From an uncultured Porphyromonadaceae bacterium (GTDB lineage: Bacteria > Bacteroidota > Bacteroidia > Bacteroidales > Muribaculaceae), in NCBI GenBank assembly GCA_902489275.1, contig CABTZK010000016.1, positions 1 through 48,771 on the forward strand: a DNA stretch of 48,771 bases, in the 5' to 3' direction. Within the stretch, counting starts at the first letter, position 1; every line of letters begins with the position of its first letter. Positions 16,848 to 24,990 of the stretch are shown one piece after another. The notes beneath the pieces are model-generated. The model did no database searches, had not been told where the DNA came from, and saw only the letters and a program-made list of their open reading frames with translations. The translations under genes were made by a program, and so were the position numbers.

Positions 16848-19800
16848 TCACTGCTTGTGGCGCTCCACCCAGCGGCGTGCGTTGACAAAAGCTTGAATCC
16901 AAGGGGTCACTTCGTCTTGCTTGCGCGACTCGGGATAGAAAGCGCATTGCCAGGGGAAGATGGCACGCTCCAGGTGCGGCATCATGGCCAAGTGCCGCCC
17001 GTCGCGAGAAGCGATGCCTGCAATGCCGCGCGGCGAGCCGTTGGGGTTGGCAGGGTAGGAGCGGTAGCAGTATTGGGCCACGATGTTGTAGCGGTCAGGA
17101 CCCTCGGGCAGGTTAAACTTGCCCTCGCCGTGAGCCACCCAAATGCCTAATTTCAGTCCTGCGAGATGGCCAAACATCACCGAGTTGTTTTCGGGAATGG
17201 TCAATCCCACGAAGTTGCTCTCAAACTTGTGGCTGTCGTTGTGCTCCATGTGGGGCTGTGATGCGTACTCAGGGTTGAGGAGGTTGAGCTCAATCATGAC
17301 TTGGCAACCGTTGCAAATGCCCAGGCTCAGCGTGTCGTCACGCTTGTAGAAGTTCTCCAGGGCGCGTTTGGCGTTCTCGTTCCACACGAAGCCACCGGCC
17401 CAGCCCTTGGCGCTGCCCAGCACGTCACTGTTGGAGAAGCCGCCGCAGAAGACAATCATGCTCACGTCTTCTAACGTTTCGCGACCGCTCATCAAGTCGG
17501 TCATGTGCACGTCCTTCACGTCAAACCCTGCCAAGTAGAGCGAGTAGGCCATTTCACGGTCGCCATTCACGCCTTTCTCGCGAATGATGGCTGCCTTCAC
17601 GCCGGTTTTGCCGTGGCTGTAGCCGCCGATGCCCAGACTCTGCAAGCTCCCGCTCCATCCCTTGGGCAGCCGCCAGCGCAGGGGCTGCTTCTTGTAGTTC
17701 TCGAAGCGGGCTTTGGCGCATCGCTCGCCGCTCTGCTTGCAGTCGAGCAGGTAGCTGCTCTTCATCCACACGTCGCGCAGGTGGTCGATGAAAAACAGGT
17801 AGCAGGCGCCGTTGTGGCTCACGGTCATCTTCCGCTCATCGTCGGGCTCGCCAATGTACAGGAACTTGACCCCGTGGCTGGCCAGATGCTGCTCCACTTG
17901 GCCGCACTGGCTGTTGGCCACTTGAATCACCAGGGCGGGATTCTCGGCAAAAAGCACGGTCACAAGGTCGTTTTCGGCAAATCCGTCCAAGTCGATGTTC
18001 AGGCCGCCTTTGACGTTGGCAAATGTCATTTCGAGCAGTGTTGTCATCAGGCCGCCAGCGCTGATGTCGTGAGCTGCCAGCAATTTACCCTGGGCCACAA
18101 GCTCTTGGACGGCATTAAACGTCTTGGCAAAGGAACTGGCGCTTTGCACGGCAGGCGCTTTCTGCCCAATGGCGTTGAGTGCCTGGTACAGTGCCGAGCC
18201 GCCCAGTGCCAGTGCGGTGCCCGAGAAGTCGATATAGTAGAGTTTGCTCTTCTTGTTTTGGAGCACGGGCGAAAGCGTTTTCTTCACATCGGCCACTTCA
18301 CTGGCTGCCGAGATAATCACGGTGCCAGGGGCGACGACTTTCTTGCTCTTGCCATATTTTTGAGTCATCGAGAGGCTGTCCTTGCCAGTGGGAATGTTGA
18401 TGCCCAATGCGCAGGCAAAGTCGCTGCAGGCTTTCACAGCGCGGTACAGGGCCGCATCCTCGCCCTCGTTGCGGCAGGGCCACATCCAGTTGGCGCTCAG
18501 CGAGACGCTCTTGAGCCCGTCGGCGAGGTTAGCGCCCACAAGATTGGTCAGCGCTTCGGCTATCGAGAGCACCGAGCCAGAAGCCGGGTCGATGAGCCCG
18601 GCCTGGGGGGCGTGCCCCAGCGAGGTGGCAATGCCACAAGTGCCAGTGTAGTCGAGTGCCACCACACCGCAGTCGCTCAGTGGCAGCTGAATCTCGCCCT
18701 GGCACTGCTGGCGGGCGATTTTGCCCGTTACCGAGCGGTCAACCTTGTTGGTGAGCCAGTCTTTGCAGGCCACGGCCTCTAACTGAAGCACGGTCTCTAC
18801 ATACTGGTCAAGGTCTTCAACCCTGGTTTTTGCGTTCTTGTAGTGGTGAGTCTTGGTCACGTCGGTCATCACCGTCTTGGGGCTGCTGCCAAACATGTCT
18901 TTCATGCTCAAGTCGATGGGTCTCACGCCATCCTCCTGCTCAAAGACGAAACGGTTGTCGCCCGTGGTCTCGCCCACCACGTAGAAAGGCGCTCGCTCGC
19001 GCTCGGCCACTTGCTGAATGCGAGCCAAGTCTTTGCTTTGGGCCACAAAGCCCATGCGCTCTTGCGACTCGTTGCCGATGATTTCTTTCGACGACAGGGT
19101 GGGGTCGCCCACAGGCAGTGCGGCCATGTTGATTTTCCCGCCTGTTTCCTCCACCAGCTCCGATAGGGCGTTCAAGTGGCCGCCCGCGCCGTGGTCGTGG
19201 ATTGACACGATAGGGTTCTCCTTATCTTCAGCCATGGCGCGAATCACGTTGGCCACGCGCTTCTGCATCTCTGGGTTGGCGCGCTGCACCGCATTCAGCT
19301 CAATGGCGTTGTCATATTGCCCGGTGTTCACGCTGCTCACAGCGCCGCCGCCCATGCCGATGCGGTAGTTGTCGCCACCCATCACGACCACTTTCTCGCC
19401 TGCTGTGGGAGTGCCTTTGAGCGCGTCGCGCTTGTTGGCAAAGCCCACGCCGCCAGCGAGCATGATCACCTTGTCGTAGGCCATTTGCTGGCGACTTTCC
19501 TCATGCTCAAAGGTGAGCAGTGAGCCGCAGATGAGCGGCTGGCCAAACTTGTTGCCAAAATCGCTGGCGCCATTGGAGGCCTTGATGAGAATTTGCTCTG
19601 GGGTCTGGTACAGCCAGGGACGAGGAGGCATGGTGCAGGCCTCCCACTTGCGGCCAGCCTCGGTGCGGGGGTAACTGGTCATGTACACCGCAGTGCCTGC
19701 CAGGGGCAGGCTGGCGCGACCGCCGCCCAAGCGGTCGCGAATCTCTCCGCCGCTGCCGGTTGCCGCGCCATTGAACGGCTCAACGGTCGTCGGGAAGTTA

Positions 19801-20543
19801 TGGGTCTCGGCTTTCAGCGAAATCACCGAGTCAATCTCGCGAACTTCAAACTCGCTTGGCCGTTCGGGAGTGTCGGGGGCAAATTGCTCGATTCGAGGGC
19901 CTTCAAGGAATGCCACGTTGTCTTTGTAGGCCGAAATCACCTTGTTGGGGTGTTCACGGGTCGTTTTTTTGATCATGCCGAAGAGCGACATGGGCATTTC
20001 CTGGCCATCGACAATGAATGTGCCGCCAAAAATCTTGTGGCGGCAGTGCTCGCTGTTCACTTGCGAGAAGCCAAACACCTCGCTATCGGTCAGTGGCCGC
20101 CCCAGGCGCTTGCTCAAGCCTTTCAAGTAGTCAATCTCTTCAGGGCTCAAAGCCAGTCCTTCCTGCTGGTTGTAGGTCTCCATGTCTTCAATATAGACGA
20201 TGGGCTCTGGTGTGCGGGTCACCTTGAACGTGTCGCTGTCCAGGACGTGGTACACGCGTTGCAGCATCTTGTCATATTTCGGCTCCCGGTCTTTGGTTGC
20301 CGTGAACTGCTCAATGCGGCCAATCCCCGTCATGGCCATGTTTTGAGTGATTTCTACTGCATTGGTGCTCCACGGGGTGATCATTTCCCGGCGAGGGCCG
20401 ACGAATGTCCCTCTCAGGGTGTCGTCACTCATGCGCTGGCCGCCAAACAGCCACTCCAATTTCTCCACTTCGGTGGGGGAAAGAGCGTGGTCGCTGTCGA
20501 CGGCATAGATGATGCTTGCGCCTGTTTTGAAGAATGTAATCAT
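16848..20543 (-). CDS. purL: Phosphoribosylformylglycinamidine synthase, large fused form
   Basis: Converts FGAR, glutamine and ATP to FGAM, the fourth step of purine synthesis. At 1231 aa it is the large single-chain type also found in Gammaproteobacteria, so separate purQ and purS genes are not needed. The N-terminal PurS-like domain is at 1-150, then a linker (SEVFGFSQVNSEHCRHKIF). Two AIR-synthase-type ATP-binding repeats follow (ETHNFPTTVEPFNGAATG, and later DISAGGLMTT). The C-terminal glutaminase has the nucleophile cysteine in LGICNGCQ and the histidine-glutamate pair in MMPHLERAIFP. It has its own promoter-like box. The region between it and the divergent recR holds promoters for both. 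Confidence 0.97.
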   Translation of the reverse strand: MITFFKTGASIIYAVDSDHALSPTEVEKLEWLFGGQRMSDDTLRGTFVGPRREMITPWSTNAVEITQNMAMTGIGRIEQFTATKDREPKYDKMLQRVYHVLDSDTFKVTRTPEPIVYIEDMETYNQQEGLALSPEEIDYLKGLSKRLGRPLTDSEVFGFSQVNSEHCRHKIFGGTFIVDGQEMPMSLFGMIKKTTREHPNKVISAYKDNVAFLEGPRIEQFAPDTPERPSEFEVREIDSVISLKAETHNFPTTVEPFNGAATGSGGEIRDRLGGGRASLPLAGTAVYMTSYPRTEAGRKWEACTMPPRPWLYQTPEQILIKASNGASDFGNKFGQPLICGSLLTFEHEESRQQMAYDKVIMLAGGVGFANKRDALKGTPTAGEKVVVMGGDNYRIGMGGGAVSSVNTGQYDNAIELNAVQRANPEMQKRVANVIRAMAEDKENPIVSIHDHGAGGHLNALSELVEETGGKINMAALPVGDPTLSSKEIIGNESQERMGFVAQSKDLARIQQVAERERAPFYVVGETTGDNRFVFEQEDGVRPIDLSMKDMFGSSPKTVMTDVTKTHHYKNAKTRVEDLDQYVETVLQLEAVACKDWLTNKVDRSVTGKIARQQCQGEIQLPLSDCGVVALDYTGTCGIATSLGHAPQAGLIDPASGSVLSIAEALTNLVGANLADGLKSVSLSANWMWPCRNEGEDAALYRAVKACSDFACALGINIPTGKDSLSMTQKYGKSKKVVAPGTVIISAASEVADVKKTLSPVLQNKKSKLYYIDFSGTALALGGSALYQALNAIGQKAPAVQSASSFAKTFNAVQELVAQGKLLAAHDISAGGLMTTLLEMTFANVKGGLNIDLDGFAENDLVTVLFAENPALVIQVANSQCGQVEQHLASHGVKFLYIGEPDDERKMTVSHNGACYLFFIDHLRDVWMKSSYLLDCKQSGERCAKARFENYKKQPLRWRLPKGWSGSLQSLGIGGYSHGKTGVKAAIIREKGVNGDREMAYSLYLAGFDVKDVHMTDLMSGRETLEDVSMIVFCGGFSNSDVLGSAKGWAGGFVWNENAKRALENFYKRDDTLSLGICNGCQVMIELNLLNPEYASQPHMEHNDSHKFESNFVGLTIPENNSVMFGHLAGLKLGIWVAHGEGKFNLPEGPDRYNIVAQYCYRSYPANPNGSPRGIAGIASRDGRHLAMMPHLERAIFPWQCAFYPESRKQDEVTPWIQAFVNARRWVERHKQ

Positions 20544-20579
20544 ATTAAATGTAATATGTGTGTGGTTGAATTCTGTCTA

Positions 20580-20587
20580 CAAAATTA
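20580..20587 (-). promoter_or_regulatory. Candidate purL promoter -7 box
   Basis: Minus-strand TAATTTTG matches TAnnTTTG and lies 36 nt before the purL ATG. The upstream stretch is T-rich without a clean TTTG at 19-21 bp. No purine-repressor or riboswitch-like structure was recognised. Confidence 0.5.
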
Positions 20588-20885
20588 CTGCAATTTAAGA
20601 AAAGAGAAAAATAAAATCACATTTATTCTTCAATAACCCAGCACTGCCGGCTGTTAGGAAAACGTTTGCCCTTGCCCCCCTCCTCAATGTGGCCTCATGG
20701 TGTGGCCATTCTCATTGCAGCGGCTGGTGAGGCCGCGCATGAGCGCCTTTTCTGCCAGCACCCCGCGAGTGCAGCTGCCGTAGAAAAAAAGAGGCACCCG
20801 TTGTGTGCAGGTATTTCTCTTTTCCCCTCTGGTGGTGCTATCTTCCAGCCCCAAGAGGTCCGGAAATGCGGCACGTTGCGTCATG
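20588..20885. other. Divergent intergenic region between purL and recR
   Basis: Nearly 300 bp that separates the purL promoter from the recR promoter. Short open frames cross it on both strands, but none has a recognisable domain or codon pattern. No hairpin with a T-run and no repeat stood out. Confidence 0.4.
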
Positions 20886-20916
20886 TTGCGCATGAGCGAT
20901 ATTTTGACTAACTTTG
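20886..20916 (+). promoter_or_regulatory. recR promoter
   Basis: -7 box TAACTTTG at 20909-20916 with a TTG -33 core at 20886-20888 and a 20-bp spacer. It lies 32 nt before the recR ATG. Confidence 0.7.
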
Positions 20917-20948
20917 CAACGCAATCAAGACAATGAAAAATAGAGAGG

Positions 20949-21578
20949 ATGGAACAGGAATTTGCCTCAGCACTGCTTGAGAACGCCGTGAGCGAGTTTG
21001 CCAAGCTGCCGGGCATCGGGCGCAAGACCGCCTTGCGCCTGGCCCTCTACCTGCTCAAGCAGGACAAGGCGAGCGTGCGCCAGTTTGGCGAGGCTGTGGT
21101 GAGAATGCGCGACGAGATTCAGTATTGCCGCGTGTGCCACAACATCAGCGAGACCGAGGTTTGCCCCATTTGCGCTAACCCCAGGCGCAACGCGAGCGTG
21201 ATTTGCGTGGTCGAGAACGTGAAAGATGTGATGAGCGTGGAAAACACGCGTCAGCACACTGGGCTTTACCATGTGCTGGGCGGGCTCATCTCGCCCATGG
21301 ACGGAATCGGCCCACAGGACATCGAAATCGACTCGCTGGTTGAGCGCGTGGCATCGGGCAGCGTCAAGGAGGTGATTTTGGCGTTGAGCGCTACCATGGA
21401 GGGCGATACTACCAACTTCTACATTTTTCGTCGCTTGGCTCCTTACCCCGACGTGAAGATTACGATACTGGCGCGGGGCGTGAGCGTGGGCAACGAGATT
21501 GAGTACACCGATGAGCTCACCCTCGGGCGCTCTATCCAGAACCGCACCTTGTTCAGCGACACGTTCCACAAGGAGTGA
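20949..21578 (+). CDS. recR: Recombination mediator RecR
   Basis: RecR forms a ring clamp with RecO that loads RecA on gapped single-stranded DNA. At 209 aa it has family length. Helix-hairpin-helix motifs are at about 12-40 (LPGIGRKTALRLALYLL). The C4 zinc finger uses Cys60, 63, 72 and 75. A Toprim domain follows from about 80 (VICVVENVKDVMSVENT, LYHVLGG), and a C-terminal Walker-B-like strand lies near ITILARGVSVGNEIEY. The ATG at 20949 follows a clear promoter. The small gene 39 bp downstream on the same strand is likely co-transcribed. Confidence 0.96.
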   Translation: MEQEFASALLENAVSEFAKLPGIGRKTALRLALYLLKQDKASVRQFGEAVVRMRDEIQYCRVCHNISETEVCPICANPRRNASVICVVENVKDVMSVENTRQHTGLYHVLGGLISPMDGIGPQDIEIDSLVERVASGSVKEVILALSATMEGDTTNFYIFRRLAPYPDVKITILARGVSVGNEIEYTDELTLGRSIQNRTLFSDTFHKE

Positions 21579-21617
21579 GAACCGCACCTATCCCTCTAAT
21601 GAAAAAAGAAACTAACG

Positions 21618-21764
21618 ATGGCCGACAATTACTTAGAATATCACCAGCAGGAATATGAAGCCTGGAAAGCCAAGCGGGCGCTTGAGAAAAAGAAACGCCT
21701 GCACCGCTACTTAGAGGACTACAGGAAAAAACTCGCTCATCAAAAGGGAAAGGAAACGCCATGA
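21618..21764 (+). CDS. Small charged protein of 48 aa downstream of recR
   Basis: ATG at 21618 to TGA at 21762-21764. The start MADNYLEYHQQEYEAWKAKR leads into a lysine- and arginine-rich helix (ALEKKKRLHRYLEDYRKKL). It has no cysteine, signal peptide or membrane segment, and predicts as one long amphipathic, basic helix. I recall similar very short proteins beginning MADNYLE in other Bacteroidales, often annotated only as hypothetical or missed. It sits 39 bp behind recR and shares its promoter. A nucleic-acid or ribosome-binding role would fit the charge, but this is only a guess. Confidence 0.7.
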   Translation: MADNYLEYHQQEYEAWKAKRALEKKKRLHRYLEDYRKKLAHQKGKETP

Positions 21765-21828
21765 TGGCTCGGCCAGCAAGCCGCGTGGCTCAAGCAGTCA
21801 TTTTTTACCGTTTCTTTATGAGCCTGTC

Positions 21829-21859
21829 TTGGCTGTTACGTCTATAATAGCGAAATTTG
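21829..21859 (+). promoter_or_regulatory. Candidate porin promoter
   Basis: TTGG at 21829-21832 as -33, then a 19-bp spacer, then GAAATTTG at 21852-21859, one base off TAnnTTTG. It lies 32 nt before the porin ATG. Confidence 0.45.
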
Positions 21860-21891
21860 CGCGAAAAAACATATTGACATACTGATACACA

Positions 21892-22932
21892 ATGAGAAAG
21901 ATTACTGTTTTTCTTGCCATCTTGGCCTGCCTGCCCGCAGCACATCGCGCGCTGGCACAGGAAGAAAACAAGGTAGACTACACCCCCGCCATCCACGGCA
22001 CCATCAGGGCCAAGTACGAGTATCAGAACCGCAATCAGGAAGGGCGCTTCGAGGTCAGGAACGCCCGCTTTAGCTTAGAGGGCAACGTAGCGCCCATTGT
22101 GGCCTACAAGGCCGAAATCGACCTTTCCGACGAGGGCAAGATTAAAATGCTGGATGCCTACACGCGCCTCACTCCCATCGACCATCTCAACTTCACCATT
22201 GGGCAGATGCGCGTGCCATTCACCATCGACGCCCACCGGTCGCCCCACAAGCAGTACTTCGCCAACCGGTCGTTCATTGCCAAGCAGGTGGGAAACGTGC
22301 GCGACGTGGGGCTCACCATGGCCTACGATACCCGTGTGGGCATCCCCGTGATTCTTGAGGCGGGAGTTTTCAATGGCTCTGGCTTGACCAACCAAAAGGA
22401 TTACTGGACCAAGCAGGTGAACTTCTCGGCCAAGGCGCAGGCGTTCTTGCCAGGAGGATTCAACGTGACGTTGGGTGTGCAGAAAATCAAGCCCGACCAT
22501 GTGACGGTCATGATGTATGACGCGGGTACCTATTACCAGGGGCATGGATGGCACGTAGAGGCAGAGTATCTCCTGAAAAACTACGAGCATGACGCCTTTC
22601 ATGACGTGCATGCCTTCGATACCTTTGTCAACTACGATATCAAGTTGCGCGGGAAATTCTTCTCGAAGGTCTCTCCACTGCTCCGCTACGACTACATGAG
22701 CGACCACAGCAACGGCGTGCGCTATCTTGACGGAGAGCCCGATGAGGCGGGCACGCTGGTGGTGAACGACTACAAGCGCTCGCGTCTCACGGGCGGAGTG
22801 ACGTTGAGCATCGGCAAGCCTTTTATCTCTGACATTCGCCTGAACTACGAGAAGTATTTCTACAGGAGCGGCGGTGTGGCCAAGCGGTCAGAGCAAAACA
22901 AGCTCGTGGTCGAATTCATGACCAGGTTCTAA
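21892..22932 (+). CDS. Outer-membrane porin, OprP/OprO-like
   Basis: A 346-aa beta-barrel protein. The signal peptide MRKITVFLAILACLPAAH ends at ALAQ, about residue 23. The mature protein shows alternating strands typical of phosphate-selective-porin-type barrels (IHGTIRAKYEYQ, RFEVRNARFSLEGNV, AYKAEIDLSDEGKIKMLDAY). The segment LNFTIGQMRVPFTIDAHRSP is a family hallmark. The last residue is phenylalanine (VVEFMTRF), as needed for barrel assembly. The substrate cannot be read from sequence, and phosphate selectivity is not implied. It stands alone with a possible promoter and ends 35 bp from the convergent Mla-type ATPase gene. Confidence 0.87.
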   Translation: MRKITVFLAILACLPAAHRALAQEENKVDYTPAIHGTIRAKYEYQNRNQEGRFEVRNARFSLEGNVAPIVAYKAEIDLSDEGKIKMLDAYTRLTPIDHLNFTIGQMRVPFTIDAHRSPHKQYFANRSFIAKQVGNVRDVGLTMAYDTRVGIPVILEAGVFNGSGLTNQKDYWTKQVNFSAKAQAFLPGGFNVTLGVQKIKPDHVTVMMYDAGTYYQGHGWHVEAEYLLKNYEHDAFHDVHAFDTFVNYDIKLRGKFFSKVSPLLRYDYMSDHSNGVRYLDGEPDEAGTLVVNDYKRSRLTGGVTLSIGKPFISDIRLNYEKYFYRSGGVAKRSEQNKLVVEFMTRF

Positions 22933-22967
22933 GGAGAGGGCAGGCATCCTCACCGCCCACTAGCCCT

Positions 22968-23756
22968 TTAATATTCTACCTTGCTCCTGGTGTAGCCGTG
23001 CTCGCAGCGGTACTTGCGCACGTCGCGAAACAGGTCGGTGGCATAGACGAAGTTGTTGAGGTCCTCGTTCTCTTGTGTGTAGATGATGTCCTTGTTGCCC
23101 ACCCAGCCCACGTGGCCGTGGTTGATAAACACGATATTCTCGCCAATGCCGAGCACCGAGTTCATGTCGTGGGTGTTGATGATGGTGGTGATGCCAAACT
23201 CGTGGGTGATGTCCCACAGCAACTGGTCGATGACGATTGAGGTCTTGGGGTCAAGGCCCGAGTTCGGCTCGTCGCAAAACAGGTATTTGGGGTTCAGCGA
23301 AATAGCGCGGGCAATGGCGGCGCGCTTTTGCATGCCCCCCGAGAGCTCGGCTGGATACTTGTTCTCGCTGCCCGAGAGATTCACTTTGTCGATGCAGAAC
23401 TTCGCGCGCTCCATTTGTTCACGGTCGCTCAGGTCGCTAAACATCATGAGCGGGAATTTCACGTTGTCGAGCAAGGTCTCGCTGTCAAACAGCGCCGAAC
23501 CCTGGAAAAGCATCCCAATCTCCTTGTGCACCTCTTTGAGTTGCTTGCGGTCCATCTTGGTGATGTCGCGGCCGTCGTAGAGGATTTCTCCGCTTTCGGG
23601 ATGGAAAAGTCCCACAAGGTTCTTCACAAGCACGGTTTTGCCCGAGCCGCTCTGCCCGATAATCAGGTTCACTTTGCCATCGTAGAACTTGGTGCTGATG
23701 TCGAAAAGCACTTGCTTGTCTCCGAAGCTTTTATTCAGATGTTTCACTTCAATCAT
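22968..23756 (-). CDS. ABC transporter ATPase, MlaF-like (phospholipid transport)
   Basis: A 262-aa ATPase. Walker A is GQSGSGKTVL near residue 34. The signature LSGGMQKRAAIARA precedes Walker B KYLFCDEPNSGLDP. The GGMQKR form of the signature is typical of the MlaF/Ttg2A group that energises lipid movement between the membranes. The permease partner lies 15 bp upstream and is transcribed first. A substrate-binding MlaD-type (MCE) protein is not encoded next to it in this window. The gene symbol is left blank because the direction and cargo of transport in Bacteroidetes are inferred from proteobacterial relatives only. Confidence 0.9.
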   Translation of the reverse strand: MIEVKHLNKSFGDKQVLFDISTKFYDGKVNLIIGQSGSGKTVLVKNLVGLFHPESGEILYDGRDITKMDRKQLKEVHKEIGMLFQGSALFDSETLLDNVKFPLMMFSDLSDREQMERAKFCIDKVNLSGSENKYPAELSGGMQKRAAIARAISLNPKYLFCDEPNSGLDPKTSIVIDQLLWDITHEFGITTIINTHDMNSVLGIGENIVFINHGHVGWVGNKDIIYTQENEDLNNFVYATDLFRDVRKYRCEHGYTRSKVEY

Positions 23757-23771
23757 GACGTTGCTCCTCCA

Positions 23772-24518
23772 TTACATCAAGAATATCTTGGTCATTAACA
23801 CGTCGAACACCAGAATGAGCACGTTGGTGGTCACCACGGCATTGGTACTGGCCTTGCCCACATCCACCGAGCCGCCTTTCACCGTGTAGCCATAATAGGC
23901 GGCAATGCTCGAAATCAAAAAGCCGTAGACAATGGACTTGATGAGGGCAAAATAGGCGTTAAATGGCACAAATTCGGTCTGGATGCCAAAAATATAGGTG
24001 TCGGGGTCAAGCACGCCAGTGAAGCATATCGCATAGCCGCCAAAGAGGCTGGTGGCCATGGCGATAATCACCAGGATGGGCATGATCGTGACCAAGGCAA
24101 GGACTTTGGGCATCACTAAGAAGTTGGCCGAGTTCACGCCCATGATGTCGAGCGCGTCGATTTGCTCGGTCACGCGCATGGTGCCGATTTCGGATGCGAT
24201 ATTCGACCCAATCTTGCCCGAGAGGATCAGGCACAGAATGGTCGATGAGAACTCAAGGATGATAATCTCGCGCGTGGTGAAGCCCACGGTGTAGCGAGGA
24301 AGGAGGGGATTCTGGATTTCGAGCTTGATGAGCAGCGTGCACAGGCAGCCAATGAACAGCGACACAATCAGAATGAGCGGAATCGAGTCGATGCCCAATT
24401 TGTACATCTCGTTCATGTAGCGGCGAAAGAACTCTTTCCACCGCTCGGGAATGCCGAAACTGCGCCACATCAGCATGCTGTAGTCACCAAATGCCTCAAG
24501 CCATTTAAAAAACTTCAT
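23772..24518 (-). CDS. ABC transporter permease, MlaE-like
   Basis: A 248-aa inner-membrane protein of the MlaE family with about five hydrophobic segments. The hallmark central region contains GFTTREIIILEFSSTILCLI and SGKIGSNIASEIGTMRVTEQ, followed by IDALDIMGVNSANFLVMPK. These residues define the lipid-transport permease family and contact the ATPase. It begins at an ATG with a TATCTTTG promoter box 30 bp upstream and is followed after 15 bp by its ATPase. Together they form the membrane core of an Mla-type lipid importer or exporter. Confidence 0.92.
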   Translation of the reverse strand: MKFFKWLEAFGDYSMLMWRSFGIPERWKEFFRRYMNEMYKLGIDSIPLILIVSLFIGCLCTLLIKLEIQNPLLPRYTVGFTTREIIILEFSSTILCLILSGKIGSNIASEIGTMRVTEQIDALDIMGVNSANFLVMPKVLALVTIMPILVIIAMATSLFGGYAICFTGVLDPDTYIFGIQTEFVPFNAYFALIKSIVYGFLISSIAAYYGYTVKGGSVDVGKASTNAVVTTNVLILVFDVLMTKIFLM

Positions 24519-24547
24519 AAAGTCTTTGATTTGTCAAAACTACCCTG

Positions 24548-24555
24548 CAAAGATA
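24548..24555 (-). promoter_or_regulatory. Promoter -7 box of the Mla-type operon
   Basis: Minus-strand TATCTTTG, a perfect TAnnTTTG, 30 nt before the permease ATG. The matching -33 is not obvious in the A/T-rich stretch beyond. Confidence 0.6.
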
Positions 24556-24663
24556 CTTTAATTCAGTGGTAAGGGAAAAATAAAAAACAAGAATAAGGTA
24601 ATAAGGAACACAAAAATGGACTTGACGGCTCGGCTGGCGGCGACGGCGCGCGCCATCACGCCA

Positions 24664-24966
24664 TCACGCCATCAAGTCGAGCACCGATACCCAGAGCATG
24701 CCCATGATGAAGAAGACGAGGGCTATCACGTAGAACTGGCGGCGCATGAAACGGCGTTCCGGGCGCTGGAAAGCGCCATTGAGAAACGTGAATGCGGCCA
24801 TGAACACGAAAAAGTCGTCGACATAGCCTTTCCAACCCATGTTGTCGAAATCGTAGGGCATGATAATGTAGGCAACACTTGCCGCCAGCAGCGCGATCGA
24901 CAGCGCACGCAGAATCTTCAAGGTGGACGAGGCAGGTTGCTTGGGTGTTTTCTTGATGGAGTCCAT
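24664..24966 (-). CDS. Small membrane protein, DUF1232-like
   Basis: A 100-aa protein starting at the ATG ending at 24966 (MDSIKKTPKQPASS), which has a purine-rich AAAGAGAAAGAGAT before it. An upstream TTG would add seven residues. Three hydrophobic segments are visible: about 20-38, 48-63 and 80-98. The sequence YIIMPYDFDNMGWKGYVDDF resembles the DUF1232 signature (P-D followed by a short loop and GY-DD), found in small membrane proteins of unknown role. It starts 24 bp after tex ends and is probably co-transcribed. It is not clearly linked in function to the Mla genes beyond. Confidence 0.65.
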   Translation of the reverse strand: MDSIKKTPKQPASSTLKILRALSIALLAASVAYIIMPYDFDNMGWKGYVDDFFVFMAAFTFLNGAFQRPERRFMRRQFYVIALVFFIMGMLWVSVLDLMA

Positions 24967-24990
24967 GATCTCTTTCTCTTTATGCAAGAC

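Noticed and set aside
17505..18782. Plus-strand open frame of 425 codons inside purL
   Set aside because: Antisense shadow of purL; no domain or ribosome binding site.
19593..20636. Plus-strand open frame of 347 codons opposite purL
   Set aside because: Antisense to the N-terminal third of purL and runs through its promoter; no motif.
24652..24672. Short direct repeat (GCCATCACG about two and a half times) at the end of the DUF1232-like gene
   Set aside because: Too short and few copies to be meaningful; partly coding.
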